DNA of 64,000 nt from Ruegeria sp. PrR005 (GTDB lineage: Bacteria; Pseudomonadota; Alphaproteobacteria; Rhodobacterales; Rhodobacteraceae). Positions 26,860-35,680 of the stretch are shown piece after piece. Location: positions 496,001-560,000 of the forward strand of contig NZ_JAAGOX010000011.1 of assembly GCF_010500245.1 (NCBI RefSeq), in the 5' to 3' direction. A model generated the notes under the pieces. The model had not been told where the DNA came from and ran no database searches. It saw nothing but the letters and a program-made list of their open reading frames with translations. The translations under genes were made by a program, and so were the position numbers. Position 1 is the first letter of the stretch. Every line of letters starts with the position of its first letter.

Positions 26860-27332
26860 GTAGACTGGATTCCATGTTGCGTCGGCTGACCGCGCAACGG
26901 GACGGGCTGAACTGGGCCGCGGCCCAGATCGAGACCCTTTCCGGCGAGGTTCTGGACATGGGTCTGGGCAATGGGCGGACCTATGATCACTTGCGCGAGG
27001 TGTTGCCGGGGCGGCGGATCTGGGTGATGGACCGGGTGCTGCAATGCCATCCCTCCTGCACGCCGCCCGAGGCGGATTTCCTGATGGGCGAGGCCGAACC
27101 GATGCTGGAAAAACTGGCCTCTCAGGGTGCCCCGATCGTGCTGGCGCACTACGATTTTGGTATGGGAATCAAGGCGGAAGACGTGGCGGAGGCGGCCGGG
27201 CTGTCGCCGCTGATCGCCCGGGTGATGGTACCCGGCGGGCTGATCATCTCGGGCCAGCCGCTGGTCGGGTTCACCGAGATCAAGGGGCCGGACAGCATTC
27301 CGCCGGAACGCTACCTGTTCTACCGGGCCTGA
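26856..27332 (+). CDS. Small SAM-methyltransferase-like protein (paralogue of 10282-10785)
   Basis: A 158-residue protein starting at the ATG that overlaps the deacetylase stop, preceded by GAGGAA. LDMGLGNGRTYDHLREVLPG is the SAM-binding-like loop, followed by DRVLQCHPSCTPPEADFLMG. The order and spacing of these blocks match the gene at 10.3 kb. As the last gene of the glycan operon it may methylate a sugar or a lipid-linked intermediate (inference). No signal peptide is present. Confidence 0.7.
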   Translation: MSRLDSMLRRLTAQRDGLNWAAAQIETLSGEVLDMGLGNGRTYDHLREVLPGRRIWVMDRVLQCHPSCTPPEADFLMGEAEPMLEKLASQGAPIVLAHYDFGMGIKAEDVAEAAGLSPLIARVMVPGGLIISGQPLVGFTEIKGPDSIPPERYLFYRA

Positions 27333-27347
27333 GGCCCCAGCCCCCGA

Positions 27348-27396
27348 ATTGACCGTTTTGTACATGGCTTTGACCCCGGATTGACCGTTTTGTACA
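27348..27396. repeat. Double 17-bp repeat, 32-bp period (left edge of RTX block)
   Basis: ATTGACCGTTTTGTACA occurs exactly twice, at 27348-27364 and 27380-27396. A related pair with the same 32-bp period lies in opposite orientation at 46908-46956. On the minus strand each unit begins TGTACAAAACGGTCAAT. Repeated terminal sequences beginning with TG are typical of IS21-type insertion sequences, so this could be a relic end; a paired regulator-binding site is the alternative. Confidence 0.6.
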
Positions 27397-27411
27397 CCCT
27401 CTCGGAGCGTA

Positions 27412-27435
27412 TCCCGCCCTTCGGGACGGGCGGGA
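27412..27435. terminator. Terminator hairpin between glycan operon and RTX array
   Basis: TCCCGCCC and GGGCGGGA form an 8-bp G+C-rich stem with an 8-nt loop, between two convergent stop codons (27332 and 27479). There is no long T tract. Confidence 0.6.
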
Positions 27436-27478
27436 AAGGCGAACATTGTCCGCCCTCCCCGAGCGCCGGAGCCAGACT

Positions 27479-29290
27479 TCAGGCCAAGAGGTCGAACACG
27501 TCAGCGCCGATTTGCAGGTTGATCTCGGATTGCCCCTCGCCATCCACCAGCGCCCAAATAATCTGCCCGGTCGGGCGGTAGATCACAAACGCCTCTTGCA
27601 CATCGTCGTCGCCTGCGCGTTCGCCGGCGGCGTTCTCAGTATGGGCGAAGTTGACCTGGAACTGTGACCGGGTCGCCGACGTCGTGCCGAATTGCAGGAT
27701 ATCGCCTTCGGCCGCGCTGTAATCCTGCACCCAGTCCGAGCCGTGGCCCGCGACCCCTTCATGGAAGAACCTGTCGGCGCCCGACCCGCCATTCACCCGG
27801 TCGTGACCGAACCCGCCGTTGAGGAAATCGTTGCCCTCGCCGCCAAAGAGGAGGTCAGAGAATGCGTTACCGGTGATCACGTCGTCGCCGGCCTGGCCGA
27901 CGATCATGTCCACCCCGTTGCCGCCATTGATCGTGTCGTTGCCGTCCTGGCCATAGGCCAGATCGTTGCCGTCGCCGAGGAAGATTATGTCGTCGCCGGT
28001 GCCGCCCGTCACCTCGTCACGGAGCGCGCCGCCGTTGATGGTATCGTTGCCATCTTCCCCGTGCAGTTTGTTGTAGCCGTTGCCTGCCCTCAGGTCGTCA
28101 TCACCCTCGCCGCCGCGCAGGGTGTCGCCACTGTCGGACCCGAGAAGCGTGTCATTGCCTGCCCCGCCCAACAGCAAGCTGTTGCCCGTGTGGAGATCGG
28201 CGCGCAGCAGGTCATTGCCCGCGCCGCCGTCGAGCGTGTCGGCCCCGGGCCCGGCGATCAGCAGGTCCTGCCCGTCATTGCCCAGGATAAGGTCGTCGCC
28301 GCCCGCGCCCAGCAACGAGTCGTTGCCGGCACCGCCGGTCATCGTATCGTTGCCCTCGGTCCCGGTTTCGGCCAGCGACATGACGCCAAAGACAATCTGG
28401 GAAGTCAGCAGAACCGTGTTCGGCATGAACCAGTGAGATATCTGAACCTGCTCGACATCGCGCAGATGAACCTCTTCCTCGCCGATGCTGAGGACGATCA
28501 GATCATCCATCTGTTCGAACATGTAGGGCAGCGACAGATGGCTGGGGCTGGCGGTCTGGCCTAAGATCGTGACGACATCGTAGCCTGCCCCGCCGTCGAT
28601 CGTATCAGAGCCGGTTTGGCCAAGGTGACTACCGATCCGATCGTCTCCATCGCCGCCGAAAATCAGGCTGCCCTGGAGTGCCCTGTAGGCGTTCGAAGTG
28701 ATGAAGTCGTCACCGGCCCCGCCGTCGATCGTGTCGTTGCCGTTACCGCCATGCAGCTGGTCGTTTCCGGTGCCTCCAGACAGACTGTCGTTACCGGTTG
28801 CGCCAAAGGCGAAATCGTTGCCCGGCGACCCGATCAGGGTCAGGCCGCCGGTTGCCGCCGCCGCCAGGTCGGGCCAGAAAGATGCCCCATAGGTCTCCAT
28901 GATGAAAGACGAACTCCCCGAGGCGTCAATGCTGAGGTCAGGGCCGAGAAGCGCGGCCAGTTCGGTAAACCTGCTCCCTCGGCTTTCCTCCTGTGCGCTC
29001 AGGAACTCGGCCACGGTCCATGCGATATCGGTGATCTCGACCTCGGCTCCGGGCGGGCCAAAGGCCGTGTCCACGATCAGCACCCGCGTGATCGTGCCCC
29101 CGGTCAGGGCCCCTTCGGTGTCATAGGTAAAGCCGGTGCCGGAGAGGGTCACGCTTTCGCCGCTCTCCGCATCCGGCCGGGCGACAAGTTCGGTTGCGGT
29201 GCCGGTGCCGGAGGTCCGGTTTATCTCGGTCCGGTTCAAAACATCCCAGATAGCGCCGAAGTATGCAGAGTTGTAGAGAATATGGGCCAT
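27479..29290 (-). CDS. RTX calcium-binding protein A (unknown N-terminal domain)
   Basis: The ATG at 29290 gives 603 residues; a TTG two codons upstream is possible. Residues 1 to about 160 form an unrecognised domain (MAHILYNSAYFGAIWDV). The rest is a series of glycine/aspartate nonapeptide repeats of the GGxGxDxLx type (DSLSGGTGNDQLHGGNGND and many more), which fold into calcium-bound beta rolls. The last ~110 residues are the module common to the array: FAHTENAAGERAGDDDVQ, EAFVIYRPTGQIIWALVD, then FDLLA at the C-terminus. It has no N-terminal signal, as expected for type I secretion. It is the last gene of the array. Confidence 0.85.
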   Translation of the reverse strand: MAHILYNSAYFGAIWDVLNRTEINRTSGTGTATELVARPDAESGESVTLSGTGFTYDTEGALTGGTITRVLIVDTAFGPPGAEVEITDIAWTVAEFLSAQEESRGSRFTELAALLGPDLSIDASGSSSFIMETYGASFWPDLAAAATGGLTLIGSPGNDFAFGATGNDSLSGGTGNDQLHGGNGNDTIDGGAGDDFITSNAYRALQGSLIFGGDGDDRIGSHLGQTGSDTIDGGAGYDVVTILGQTASPSHLSLPYMFEQMDDLIVLSIGEEEVHLRDVEQVQISHWFMPNTVLLTSQIVFGVMSLAETGTEGNDTMTGGAGNDSLLGAGGDDLILGNDGQDLLIAGPGADTLDGGAGNDLLRADLHTGNSLLLGGAGNDTLLGSDSGDTLRGGEGDDDLRAGNGYNKLHGEDGNDTINGGALRDEVTGGTGDDIIFLGDGNDLAYGQDGNDTINGGNGVDMIVGQAGDDVITGNAFSDLLFGGEGNDFLNGGFGHDRVNGGSGADRFFHEGVAGHGSDWVQDYSAAEGDILQFGTTSATRSQFQVNFAHTENAAGERAGDDDVQEAFVIYRPTGQIIWALVDGEGQSEINLQIGADVFDLLA

Positions 29291-29313
29291 GGTCAAATAC
29301 TTCTAAAAGAGGG

Positions 29314-29339
29314 TCCCCCACCCTGTGAGAGGTGGGGGA
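29314..29339 (-). terminator. Rho-independent terminator after RTX gene B
   Basis: TCCCCCACC and GGTGGGGGA form a 9-bp stem with an 8-nt loop. On the minus strand the stem is followed by CCTCTTTT. It lies 44 bp beyond the stop of RTX gene B and just upstream of RTX gene A. Confidence 0.7.
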
Positions 29340-29382
29340 GCAAGAAGAAGCATAGGACATTCACACGAAAAATATCAGCCCC

Positions 29383-31332
29383 TTATGCCAGCAGGTCGAA
29401 CACGTCGCTGCCAATTTGCAGGTTGATACTCTCCTGCCCCGCGCCATCCACCAGCGCCCACATGATCTGGCCCGTGGGACGATAGATGACAAACGCCTCC
29501 TGCACCGCGTCGTCGCCCGCGCGTTCGCCCTCGGCGTTCTGGGTATGCGCGAAGTTCACCTGAAAGTCGGCACGGGTGGCGGACGCATTGCCGAACAGCA
29601 GCACGTCTCCCTCGGCCGCATTGTAATCCTGCACCCAGTCCGAACCGTGACCGCTGGCACCCACATGGAAGAACTTGTCCGCCCCGTCGCCGCCATTGAT
29701 CCGGTCATGCCCGAAACCGCCGTTGACGAAGTCATTCCCGGCGCCGCCGAAGACGAGGTCACTGAACGCAGAACCGGTGATGACGTCATCCCCGTCCTGC
29801 CCCTGGATTTCATCCACACCAAAGCCGCCCGCAATGGTGTCGTTGCCGCCCTGGCCGAAGATCTGATCATTGCCTGCACCGGCATCGACGCTGTCATTGC
29901 CTTCGCCCGCAAAGATCACATCGCGCAGGTCACCCTCACCCGGACCGCCGATGATGATGTCATCGCCATCGCCGCCGTTGAGCGTATCGGCGCCCAGACC
30001 TCCGTTCATGGTGTCATCGCCCTCAAATCCGCGCAGCAGGTCGTTGCCTGCCAGACCCTCGAGTGAATCGTTTGCCGCTCCGCCATCAAGCGTATCGGCA
30101 CCAGGTGTTCCCACGAGGAAAACCGGTTCGGGCCCATCCGATACTTCGACCGATGTGAGAAGCTGGGCTGACACCTCGTTCCAAACCGGGCCGCTTCCGG
30201 AGGACGTGGTCCAGGTGGCAAGAGCCGATCCGTCGGGCAATGCGGTCAGGTAGAATCCAAAACTGTCGAGCAGAACCTCATCGCTGACGAGAACTTCGCC
30301 GCCGATCCTTTCTCCGGTAGGGGAGAACCGTTGAACGTAAAGGCCGGGCGGATGCGCGCTTCCACGTATGCCGGACGAGTGCCACATGACCAGAACGTCA
30401 CCATTCGAAAGCTGGGTCGCGGAGGGATATTGCACCGAGAGGCCATCGATGCTGTCAACACGTACTTGGCTGCCGACAAGCGCACCGTCGGATGCGTAAA
30501 AGCGCCCGGCGATTTCCGCAGTGAACCCAAGGCCGGGGGTATTTTCTGATTGTTCGAAGAACACCGCAAATCCGCCACCCGGAAGGCCGACAACCTCGGG
30601 TGTCGCCGCGCCGGCATTCCCGGGCTCGGCGCTGACCAGGAACTCTGCCCCGACCTTGGCACCGGACGAGTCGAACCGTTGGGCGTAAATCCCGTCAACG
30701 CCCGCATTCTGGCCGGCGGACACCCAGGCCACTACAAAACCGCCGGTTGTCAGGGCCGCGATGCAGGCATCGGTCTGCCCGTTTTCGGTGGTCGTGTTGA
30801 CCACGATGTCCGGATCGCTGCCGGGACCGGTGGCCGGCAGAACCTGCGCCGCAATGCCATAGCTGAACCTGTCGTCAAAAACGAAACTGTCCCAGACAAC
30901 CGCGAGGTTGCCGCTGCTGAGCAAAACGGCGTCCGGGTATTGTTGCAGGCTGTTGGTGGTCGCGTTGACCGTGAACGGATCGCCCTGAAGCGTGCCGCTG
31001 GCATCCACGCGCTGACCTTCGATGCCAGTGACAGAGCCGTCAACGCCGAAACTGGTCTGAAACAGCACGAACCCGCCGTCGGACAAGGCGACGATAGACA
31101 TTTCCGGGACAAGGCCGCTGGTGTCGTCGAGGACCTCGAATGCCGGGCCGGGCGTCCCGTCGGCGTCGTACATCCGCGCCAGAATGCGATGATTGCTGAG
31201 CGTGTCATCGACGTCGCGCCAGGCGATGACGTAACCGTTTGTCAGGCTGGCCGATTTCGCGTGTTCCTGAAATCCCGCAGGGTCCGGATTGACAATGAAC
31301 GGGTCGCCGCTGGGCTGCGAAATGATGGCCAT
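29383..31332 (-). CDS. RTX protein B with propeller-like N-terminal repeats
   Basis: The ATG at 31332 is chosen because AGGAG lies 5 bp upstream (649 residues). Residues 1 to about 400 contain about six repeats of 60-65 residues with the pattern L-(S/T)-x-G-G-F-V-V-x-W-x-S then GIYAQRFDSSG, which suggests a beta-propeller-like adhesive domain common in large alphaproteobacterial RTX proteins. The RTX nonapeptides and the shared C-terminal module (HDRINGGDGADKFFHVGASG, EAFVIYRPTGQIMWALVDG, FDLLA) follow. Type I secretion without a cleaved signal is expected. Confidence 0.85.
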   Translation of the reverse strand: MAIISQPSGDPFIVNPDPAGFQEHAKSASLTNGYVIAWRDVDDTLSNHRILARMYDADGTPGPAFEVLDDTSGLVPEMSIVALSDGGFVLFQTSFGVDGSVTGIEGQRVDASGTLQGDPFTVNATTNSLQQYPDAVLLSSGNLAVVWDSFVFDDRFSYGIAAQVLPATGPGSDPDIVVNTTTENGQTDACIAALTTGGFVVAWVSAGQNAGVDGIYAQRFDSSGAKVGAEFLVSAEPGNAGAATPEVVGLPGGGFAVFFEQSENTPGLGFTAEIAGRFYASDGALVGSQVRVDSIDGLSVQYPSATQLSNGDVLVMWHSSGIRGSAHPPGLYVQRFSPTGERIGGEVLVSDEVLLDSFGFYLTALPDGSALATWTTSSGSGPVWNEVSAQLLTSVEVSDGPEPVFLVGTPGADTLDGGAANDSLEGLAGNDLLRGFEGDDTMNGGLGADTLNGGDGDDIIIGGPGEGDLRDVIFAGEGNDSVDAGAGNDQIFGQGGNDTIAGGFGVDEIQGQDGDDVITGSAFSDLVFGGAGNDFVNGGFGHDRINGGDGADKFFHVGASGHGSDWVQDYNAAEGDVLLFGNASATRADFQVNFAHTQNAEGERAGDDAVQEAFVIYRPTGQIMWALVDGAGQESINLQIGSDVFDLLA

Positions 31333-31492
31333 GCTCACTCCTGTTGGTTTCTTGGTGCGAATTTCCCTTTGAAATTTTTATTCAACGCGAATGTGCGGGG
31401 TCGCCCCCTGACCGCGCACCGCAAATCATACCACTTTTTTCATCATTTCCAAAGCGGGAGGTCCGGTATGACACCTTCGGGCACAAGAGCGG

Positions 31493-31517
31493 GTCGGGAC
31501 GCCTGAGGCGTCCCGAC
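31493..31517. terminator. Inverted repeat after RTX gene C
   Basis: GTCGGGACGCC and GGCGTCCCGAC form a perfect 11-bp stem with a 3-nt loop, 34 bp beyond the stop of RTX gene C and about 160 bp upstream of RTX gene B. There is no T run, so it may be an attenuating or mRNA-stabilising hairpin. Confidence 0.6.
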
Positions 31518-31550
31518 GGAGATTTTCCTGAAATTTGTTGTGCGAAACCG

Positions 31551-32735
31551 TCAGGCCAAGAGGTCGAACACGTCCGCGCCGATCTGGAGGTTGATGCTGG
31601 ACTGCCCCTCGCCATCGACCAGAGCCCACATGATCTGGCCCGTCGGGCGGTAAATCACAAAGGCCTCTTGCACCGCATCGTCACCGGCACGCTCGCCCGC
31701 GGCATTCTGGGTGTGGTTGAAGTTGACCTGGAACTGGTCGCGGGTGGCGGACCCGATGCCGAACAGCAGCACATCGCCCTCGGCGGCACTATAGTCCTGC
31801 ACCCAGTCCGAGCCGTGACCGCTGGCGCCCACGTGGAAGAATTTGTCGGCACCCGTGCCGCCGTTGATCCGGTCGTGGCCGTAGCCACCGTTGACGAAGT
31901 CGTCGCCCGCGCCGCCATAGACGAGGTCGGAGAAGGCCGAACCGGTGATCACGTCGTCGCCGTCCTGGCCTTGCAGCTCGTCGACGCCAAAGCCGCCCGC
32001 GATCGTGTCGTTGCCGCCCATCCCGTAAACAAGATCGTTTCCATAGCCGGCATCGACACTGTCATTCCCCTCTCCGGCAAAGATGACATCACGCAGATCG
32101 GCCTCGGTATCTCCTCCGAAAAGGAAATCATCACCATCACCGCCATTTATGGTATCGGACCCGTCACCGCCGCGGATCGTATCGGCCGAAGGGGTGCCGT
32201 CCAGCCGGTCGTTACCGTCTGTTCCCAGGATTTCAGAGGGAATATCGAAATCAGCCCAGCCCGCTGTCTCGCCACCCGCAAACGGCCCGGATGTCGGTGC
32301 CGTCCACCAGCCTGTCGCACTTGTCCGCCAGGCATCGAACTCTTCCGGTGTGGCAAAGACGGGCAACGGGTCCCCTGCAAGCGCTATGTAGATCGTATCA
32401 AAGCCAAGCACCGTGCCATCCGAAGTTCTGACGTGAATGTCGAATTGCAGAATGTCGGTTGTCAGATCTGAACCATGGGTGACACGGCTGATCGAAGCGG
32501 GATTGTCATTGCCAAGGAAAACCGACTGGCTGCCCGTCAAACCGAGATAGTGCATTTCATGGTCTTCCAAGGCTGTCCCGTCCAGTTGCCCGTCAGCCGG
32601 TATGAAAAACCTGGGCTCGGCCTCGGGAACCGTGATCGTGATGTCCTGAAAGCTGTAGGTATTCGTGGTCACGCTCCAGTCGTCATTGAAACGCGCCGTA
32701 TAGAGGTGGGCGTGAAAAGAGAATTCCAAGGTCAT
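31551..32735 (-). CDS. RTX protein C (unknown N-terminal domain)
   Basis: A 394-residue protein; the ATG has GGAG 7 bp upstream. The first ~165 residues form an unrecognised, probably beta-rich domain (MTLEFSFHAHLYTARFNDDW; later LTGSQSVFLGNDNPASISR). A short RTX region starting GTDGNDRLDGTPSADTIRGG is followed by the common module: DLRDVIFAGEGNDSVDAG, INGGTGADKFFHVGASGHG, YRPTGQIMWALVDG, FDLLA. It is one of the shorter array members and has few RTX repeats. Confidence 0.85.
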   Translation of the reverse strand: MTLEFSFHAHLYTARFNDDWSVTTNTYSFQDITITVPEAEPRFFIPADGQLDGTALEDHEMHYLGLTGSQSVFLGNDNPASISRVTHGSDLTTDILQFDIHVRTSDGTVLGFDTIYIALAGDPLPVFATPEEFDAWRTSATGWWTAPTSGPFAGGETAGWADFDIPSEILGTDGNDRLDGTPSADTIRGGDGSDTINGGDGDDFLFGGDTEADLRDVIFAGEGNDSVDAGYGNDLVYGMGGNDTIAGGFGVDELQGQDGDDVITGSAFSDLVYGGAGDDFVNGGYGHDRINGGTGADKFFHVGASGHGSDWVQDYSAAEGDVLLFGIGSATRDQFQVNFNHTQNAAGERAGDDAVQEAFVIYRPTGQIMWALVDGEGQSSINLQIGADVFDLLA

Positions 32736-32758
32736 TTAAGACTCCGTTTTCGTTGCTT

Positions 32759-32810
32759 GGGGTCTGCCGCCTCGCCGGCGCATTGCGTCGGCAAGGCGGC
32801 AGGCGACCCC
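32759..32810 (-). terminator. Long hairpin between RTX genes D and C
   Basis: GGGGTC/GACCCC and CTGCCGCCTCGCCG/CGGCAAGGCGGCAG are arranged as a long stem with one mismatch. It lies about 110 bp beyond the stop of gene D and 24 bp before the start codon of gene C, so it may end gene D transcripts or attenuate gene C. Confidence 0.6.
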
Positions 32811-32920
32811 GGTCTCGCCATGGGTTGGAAATGGTTCACGCGGCTCTGGGCATGGGTCATCCCGATGACAGACGCGCGGCAGTTATCAGCGCCGTGACCG
32901 TGTTTCGTCCCGTCAGCCGA

Positions 32921-34636
32921 TCAGGCCAGCAGATCGAACACGTCGCTGCCGATCTGGAGGTTGATGCTCTCCTGCCCCTCGCCATCGACCAGCGCCCACA
33001 TGATCTGCCCGGTCGGCCGATAGATCACAAAGGCCTCCTGCACCGCGTCGTCGCCTGCGCGTTCGCCCTCGGCGTTTTCGGTGTGAGCGAAGTTCACCTG
33101 GAACTGGTCGCGGGTGGCCGATCCGATGCCAAAGAGCAGCACATCGCCCTCGGCCGAACTGTAATCCTGCACCCAGTCCGAGCCGTGACCGCTGGCGCCC
33201 ACGTGGAAGAACTTATCCGCGCCCGTGCCGCCATTGATCCGGTCGTGGCCGAACCCGCCGTTGACGAAGTCGTCGCCCGCGCCGCCGAACACCAGATCGG
33301 AGAAGGCCGAGCCGGTGATGACGTCATTGCCGTCCTGGCCTTGCAGATCGTCGACGCCAAAGCCGCCCGCGATCGTGTCGTTGCCGCCCTGGCCGAAGAC
33401 CTGGTCGTTTCCGGCTCCGGCATCGACCGAGTCGTTGCCCTCGCCCGCATAGATCACGTCGCGCAGGTCATCCTCGGACGGGCCGCCGATGATGGTGTCG
33501 TCGCCATCGCCGCCGTTCAGCGTATCGGCGCCGAGCCCGCCGTCGATACGGTCGTTGCCCTCGTCACCCAGCAGTCGGTCGTTGCCACCCTCGCCGCGCA
33601 GGTCGTCATCGCCCGCCATCCCGGCGGCAAAGTCACTTTCGCCCAGCCCGATCACGGTATCGTTGCCGATGCCGCCGGTCAGGCGATCCAATCCCGCCGT
33701 TCCGATCAGCAGCGAGCCGGTATCGGTCGCGGTCAGTTCCACATCGACGCCTGCGATGTTGAAGAGCATCGGCGTCCCTTCGGGCAGGGTAATCCCGTCG
33801 ATTTCCAGAACAAGATCGCCAAGGTCGCCGAGGCTGCCCTCGATCTCGGCCAGGATCGCGCCGGTGGCATCGCTCAACGTCATGTCAGAGGGGTTCAGCA
33901 CGGTCAGCAGGGCAGTGATCAGATCCGCACCGCCATCCATCTGCTCGAACAGCGCCTCGACCATGGCGCCAAGGCTGGCCGGAACGGCGGCCGAGGCTTC
34001 GAGCCGCAGGCCCGCCAGCGTCAGGACCATACCGGTCGGCGACAGGGTGAGCGACGCGATGGTGTCCGTGCCGTCGACCAGCGTGAGCCCGTCGAGCGTG
34101 ATGCCGGAAAGCCCCGAGATCAGCGCCGAGCGCTCTGCCGGGGTCAGTTCGGCCAGCGCATCGGGGTCGAGCACATCCAGAACGCCCAGCACACCGGACA
34201 TGCTGGCCAGGGTATTGGGCAGGTTGCCGTCGACGGATAGAACCATCGTGCCCGAGCGGATCTCCAGCCCTTCGGACGAATGAGTCAGCGACAGCAGCTC
34301 GGTCGCGCCTTCGCGCAGCACAAGGCCGCTGAAGCTGCCGGTCGCGGTGCCGTCGCCCAACGCCGTCATGAAGGCCTCGAGGCTGGTCAGCGGCCCCATG
34401 CCCGAACCGGTCACGACCAGGCTGAAGGTCTGGCCATCCGGCCCGGGATGCGAAACCTCGACCCGAGAGGGGTTGGCGGAAACAACACTGAAGGCATCGC
34501 CGGTGATCCCGGAAAGCGCGGTCAGCCCGTCCATGGAATCGATTGAAATCCCCAACACGTCGCCCAGTGGATCCGACGATGTCATCAGTCGGTTGAGCAG
34601 TTCGAGAAACTCGGAAGTAAGTGCTGCGGTGGCCAT
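32921..34636 (-). CDS. RTX protein D (unknown N-terminal domain)
   Basis: A 571-residue protein; the ATG is preceded by AAGGGGGAA. Residues 1 to about 300 form an unrecognised domain rich in Leu, Ser, Gly and Asp (MATAALTSEFLELLNRLMTS; later GITLDGLTLVDGTDTIASLTL), with internal repetition of the short type G-x-x-L-x-S-L-x. RTX repeats start at about residue 310 (GTAGLDRLTGGIGNDTVIG) and run into the shared module. A 344-bp part of this module is identical to the same part of gene F. Confidence 0.85.
   Translation of the reverse strand: MATAALTSEFLELLNRLMTSSDPLGDVLGISIDSMDGLTALSGITGDAFSVVSANPSRVEVSHPGPDGQTFSLVVTGSGMGPLTSLEAFMTALGDGTATGSFSGLVLREGATELLSLTHSSEGLEIRSGTMVLSVDGNLPNTLASMSGVLGVLDVLDPDALAELTPAERSALISGLSGITLDGLTLVDGTDTIASLTLSPTGMVLTLAGLRLEASAAVPASLGAMVEALFEQMDGGADLITALLTVLNPSDMTLSDATGAILAEIEGSLGDLGDLVLEIDGITLPEGTPMLFNIAGVDVELTATDTGSLLIGTAGLDRLTGGIGNDTVIGLGESDFAAGMAGDDDLRGEGGNDRLLGDEGNDRIDGGLGADTLNGGDGDDTIIGGPSEDDLRDVIYAGEGNDSVDAGAGNDQVFGQGGNDTIAGGFGVDDLQGQDGNDVITGSAFSDLVFGGAGDDFVNGGFGHDRINGGTGADKFFHVGASGHGSDWVQDYSSAEGDVLLFGIGSATRDQFQVNFAHTENAEGERAGDDAVQEAFVIYRPTGQIMWALVDGEGQESINLQIGSDVFDLLA
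33048..33391. repeat. 344-bp perfect repeat, copy 1 (inside RTX gene D)
   Basis: This tract is identical base for base to 35808-36151 in RTX gene F, exactly 2,760 bp away in the same orientation; mismatches begin directly outside both ends. Other array members differ at many third positions over the same part. Confidence 0.85.
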
Positions 34637-34717
34637 GGATTTCCCCCTTTTGCCGTTGCAGCAGTATTTTACGCCCGGAAGCTGCGACGAACATTGACGT
34701 GGATCAGACTCAGCCGC

Positions 34718-35647
34718 TCAGGTCAGCAGGTCGTGGTCCTGCCCGTCGATGCGCAGCAAGATACTGTCCTGCGCCGCCCCGTCGGCAATCGCCCAGAGGA
34801 TCTGGCCGGTCGGGCGCCAGATGACAAAGGCCTCGGCGGTGGCGTCATCGCCCGCGCCCGGTGTGGTGGCGAAGTTGACCTGGAACTGGTCGCTCGTGGC
34901 GGGGCCGCCGAAGAGCAGCCGGTCGTCTTCGCTCTGATCGAAATCCAGCACCCAGTCGCTGCCATGCCCGGCGTGGCCGTCGTGAAAGAACCGGTCCTGC
35001 CCGCTGCCGCCCGTCAGCCGGTCGTGGCCCCAGCCGCCGTTCAGGAAATCGTCGCCCTCGCCACCCGTCAGGCCGTCGCTGCCGGCGCGTCCGGCCAGCA
35101 CATCCGCGCCACCGCCGCCGGAAAGGCGGTCATGACGCGCGCCACCGTGGAGCGTGTCGTCCCTCTCGGTTCCCGAAAGCACGAAGTCGAAACTGTCGAC
35201 GATCGAACCGAGGCCCGTCAGGGCGGTTTCGCTGACCGGCGGATAGGGCAGAGTGTCGGCCAGCGGGATGCCGACCACGTGCAGCAGCGAGGCGATCACC
35301 GAGTTCGAATTGACCTCGAACAGGTTATAGGGGACTTCGGCGGCTTCTATCGCGCGCGCCTGCTGGCGCATGATGTCCCAGATGTCTTCGGCCGCGCGGC
35401 CGTCGAGATCGAGCACCCGGCTGCCGTAAAGCGCACGGTCCGAGACCGGTCGATAGTCGCGGCTGCTGGCCATGGCGACCGAATCCTCGATCACCAGCGG
35501 CCCGGTGCCCAGCGCGCCCTCGGGATAGCCGCGCAACACCTGTTCCTCTCCGTCCGGCGTCACAAGCACCAGATACAGGTGGTCGTAGCCGGTATCTCCG
35601 AAGAAAAAGACCGGCTGCGCCTCGATCCGAATCTCCGTCTCGCTCAT
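34718..35647 (-). CDS. RTX protein E with divergent C-terminal module
   Basis: A 309-residue protein; GGAAGAG precedes the ATG. Residues 1 to about 165 form a domain with YDHLYLVLVTPDGEEQVLRG and, later, FEVNSNSVIASLLHVVGI; the order His then Asn-Ser resembles permuted papain-like folds with Ser in place of Cys, but this is a weak guess. Only a few RTX repeats follow (TERDDTLHGGARHDRLSGGG). The C-terminal module is recognisable but diverged: FFHDGHAGHGSDWVLDFDQS, EAFVIWRPTGQILWAIADG, HDLLT. It has the shortest RTX region among the full-length members. Confidence 0.8.
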   Translation of the reverse strand: MSETEIRIEAQPVFFFGDTGYDHLYLVLVTPDGEEQVLRGYPEGALGTGPLVIEDSVAMASSRDYRPVSDRALYGSRVLDLDGRAAEDIWDIMRQQARAIEAAEVPYNLFEVNSNSVIASLLHVVGIPLADTLPYPPVSETALTGLGSIVDSFDFVLSGTERDDTLHGGARHDRLSGGGGADVLAGRAGSDGLTGGEGDDFLNGGWGHDRLTGGSGQDRFFHDGHAGHGSDWVLDFDQSEDDRLLFGGPATSDQFQVNFATTPGAGDDATAEAFVIWRPTGQILWAIADGAAQDSILLRIDGQDHDLLT

Positions 35648-35680
35648 GCTCTTCCTTTTGGGGCTGCACCGGTTGATGTT

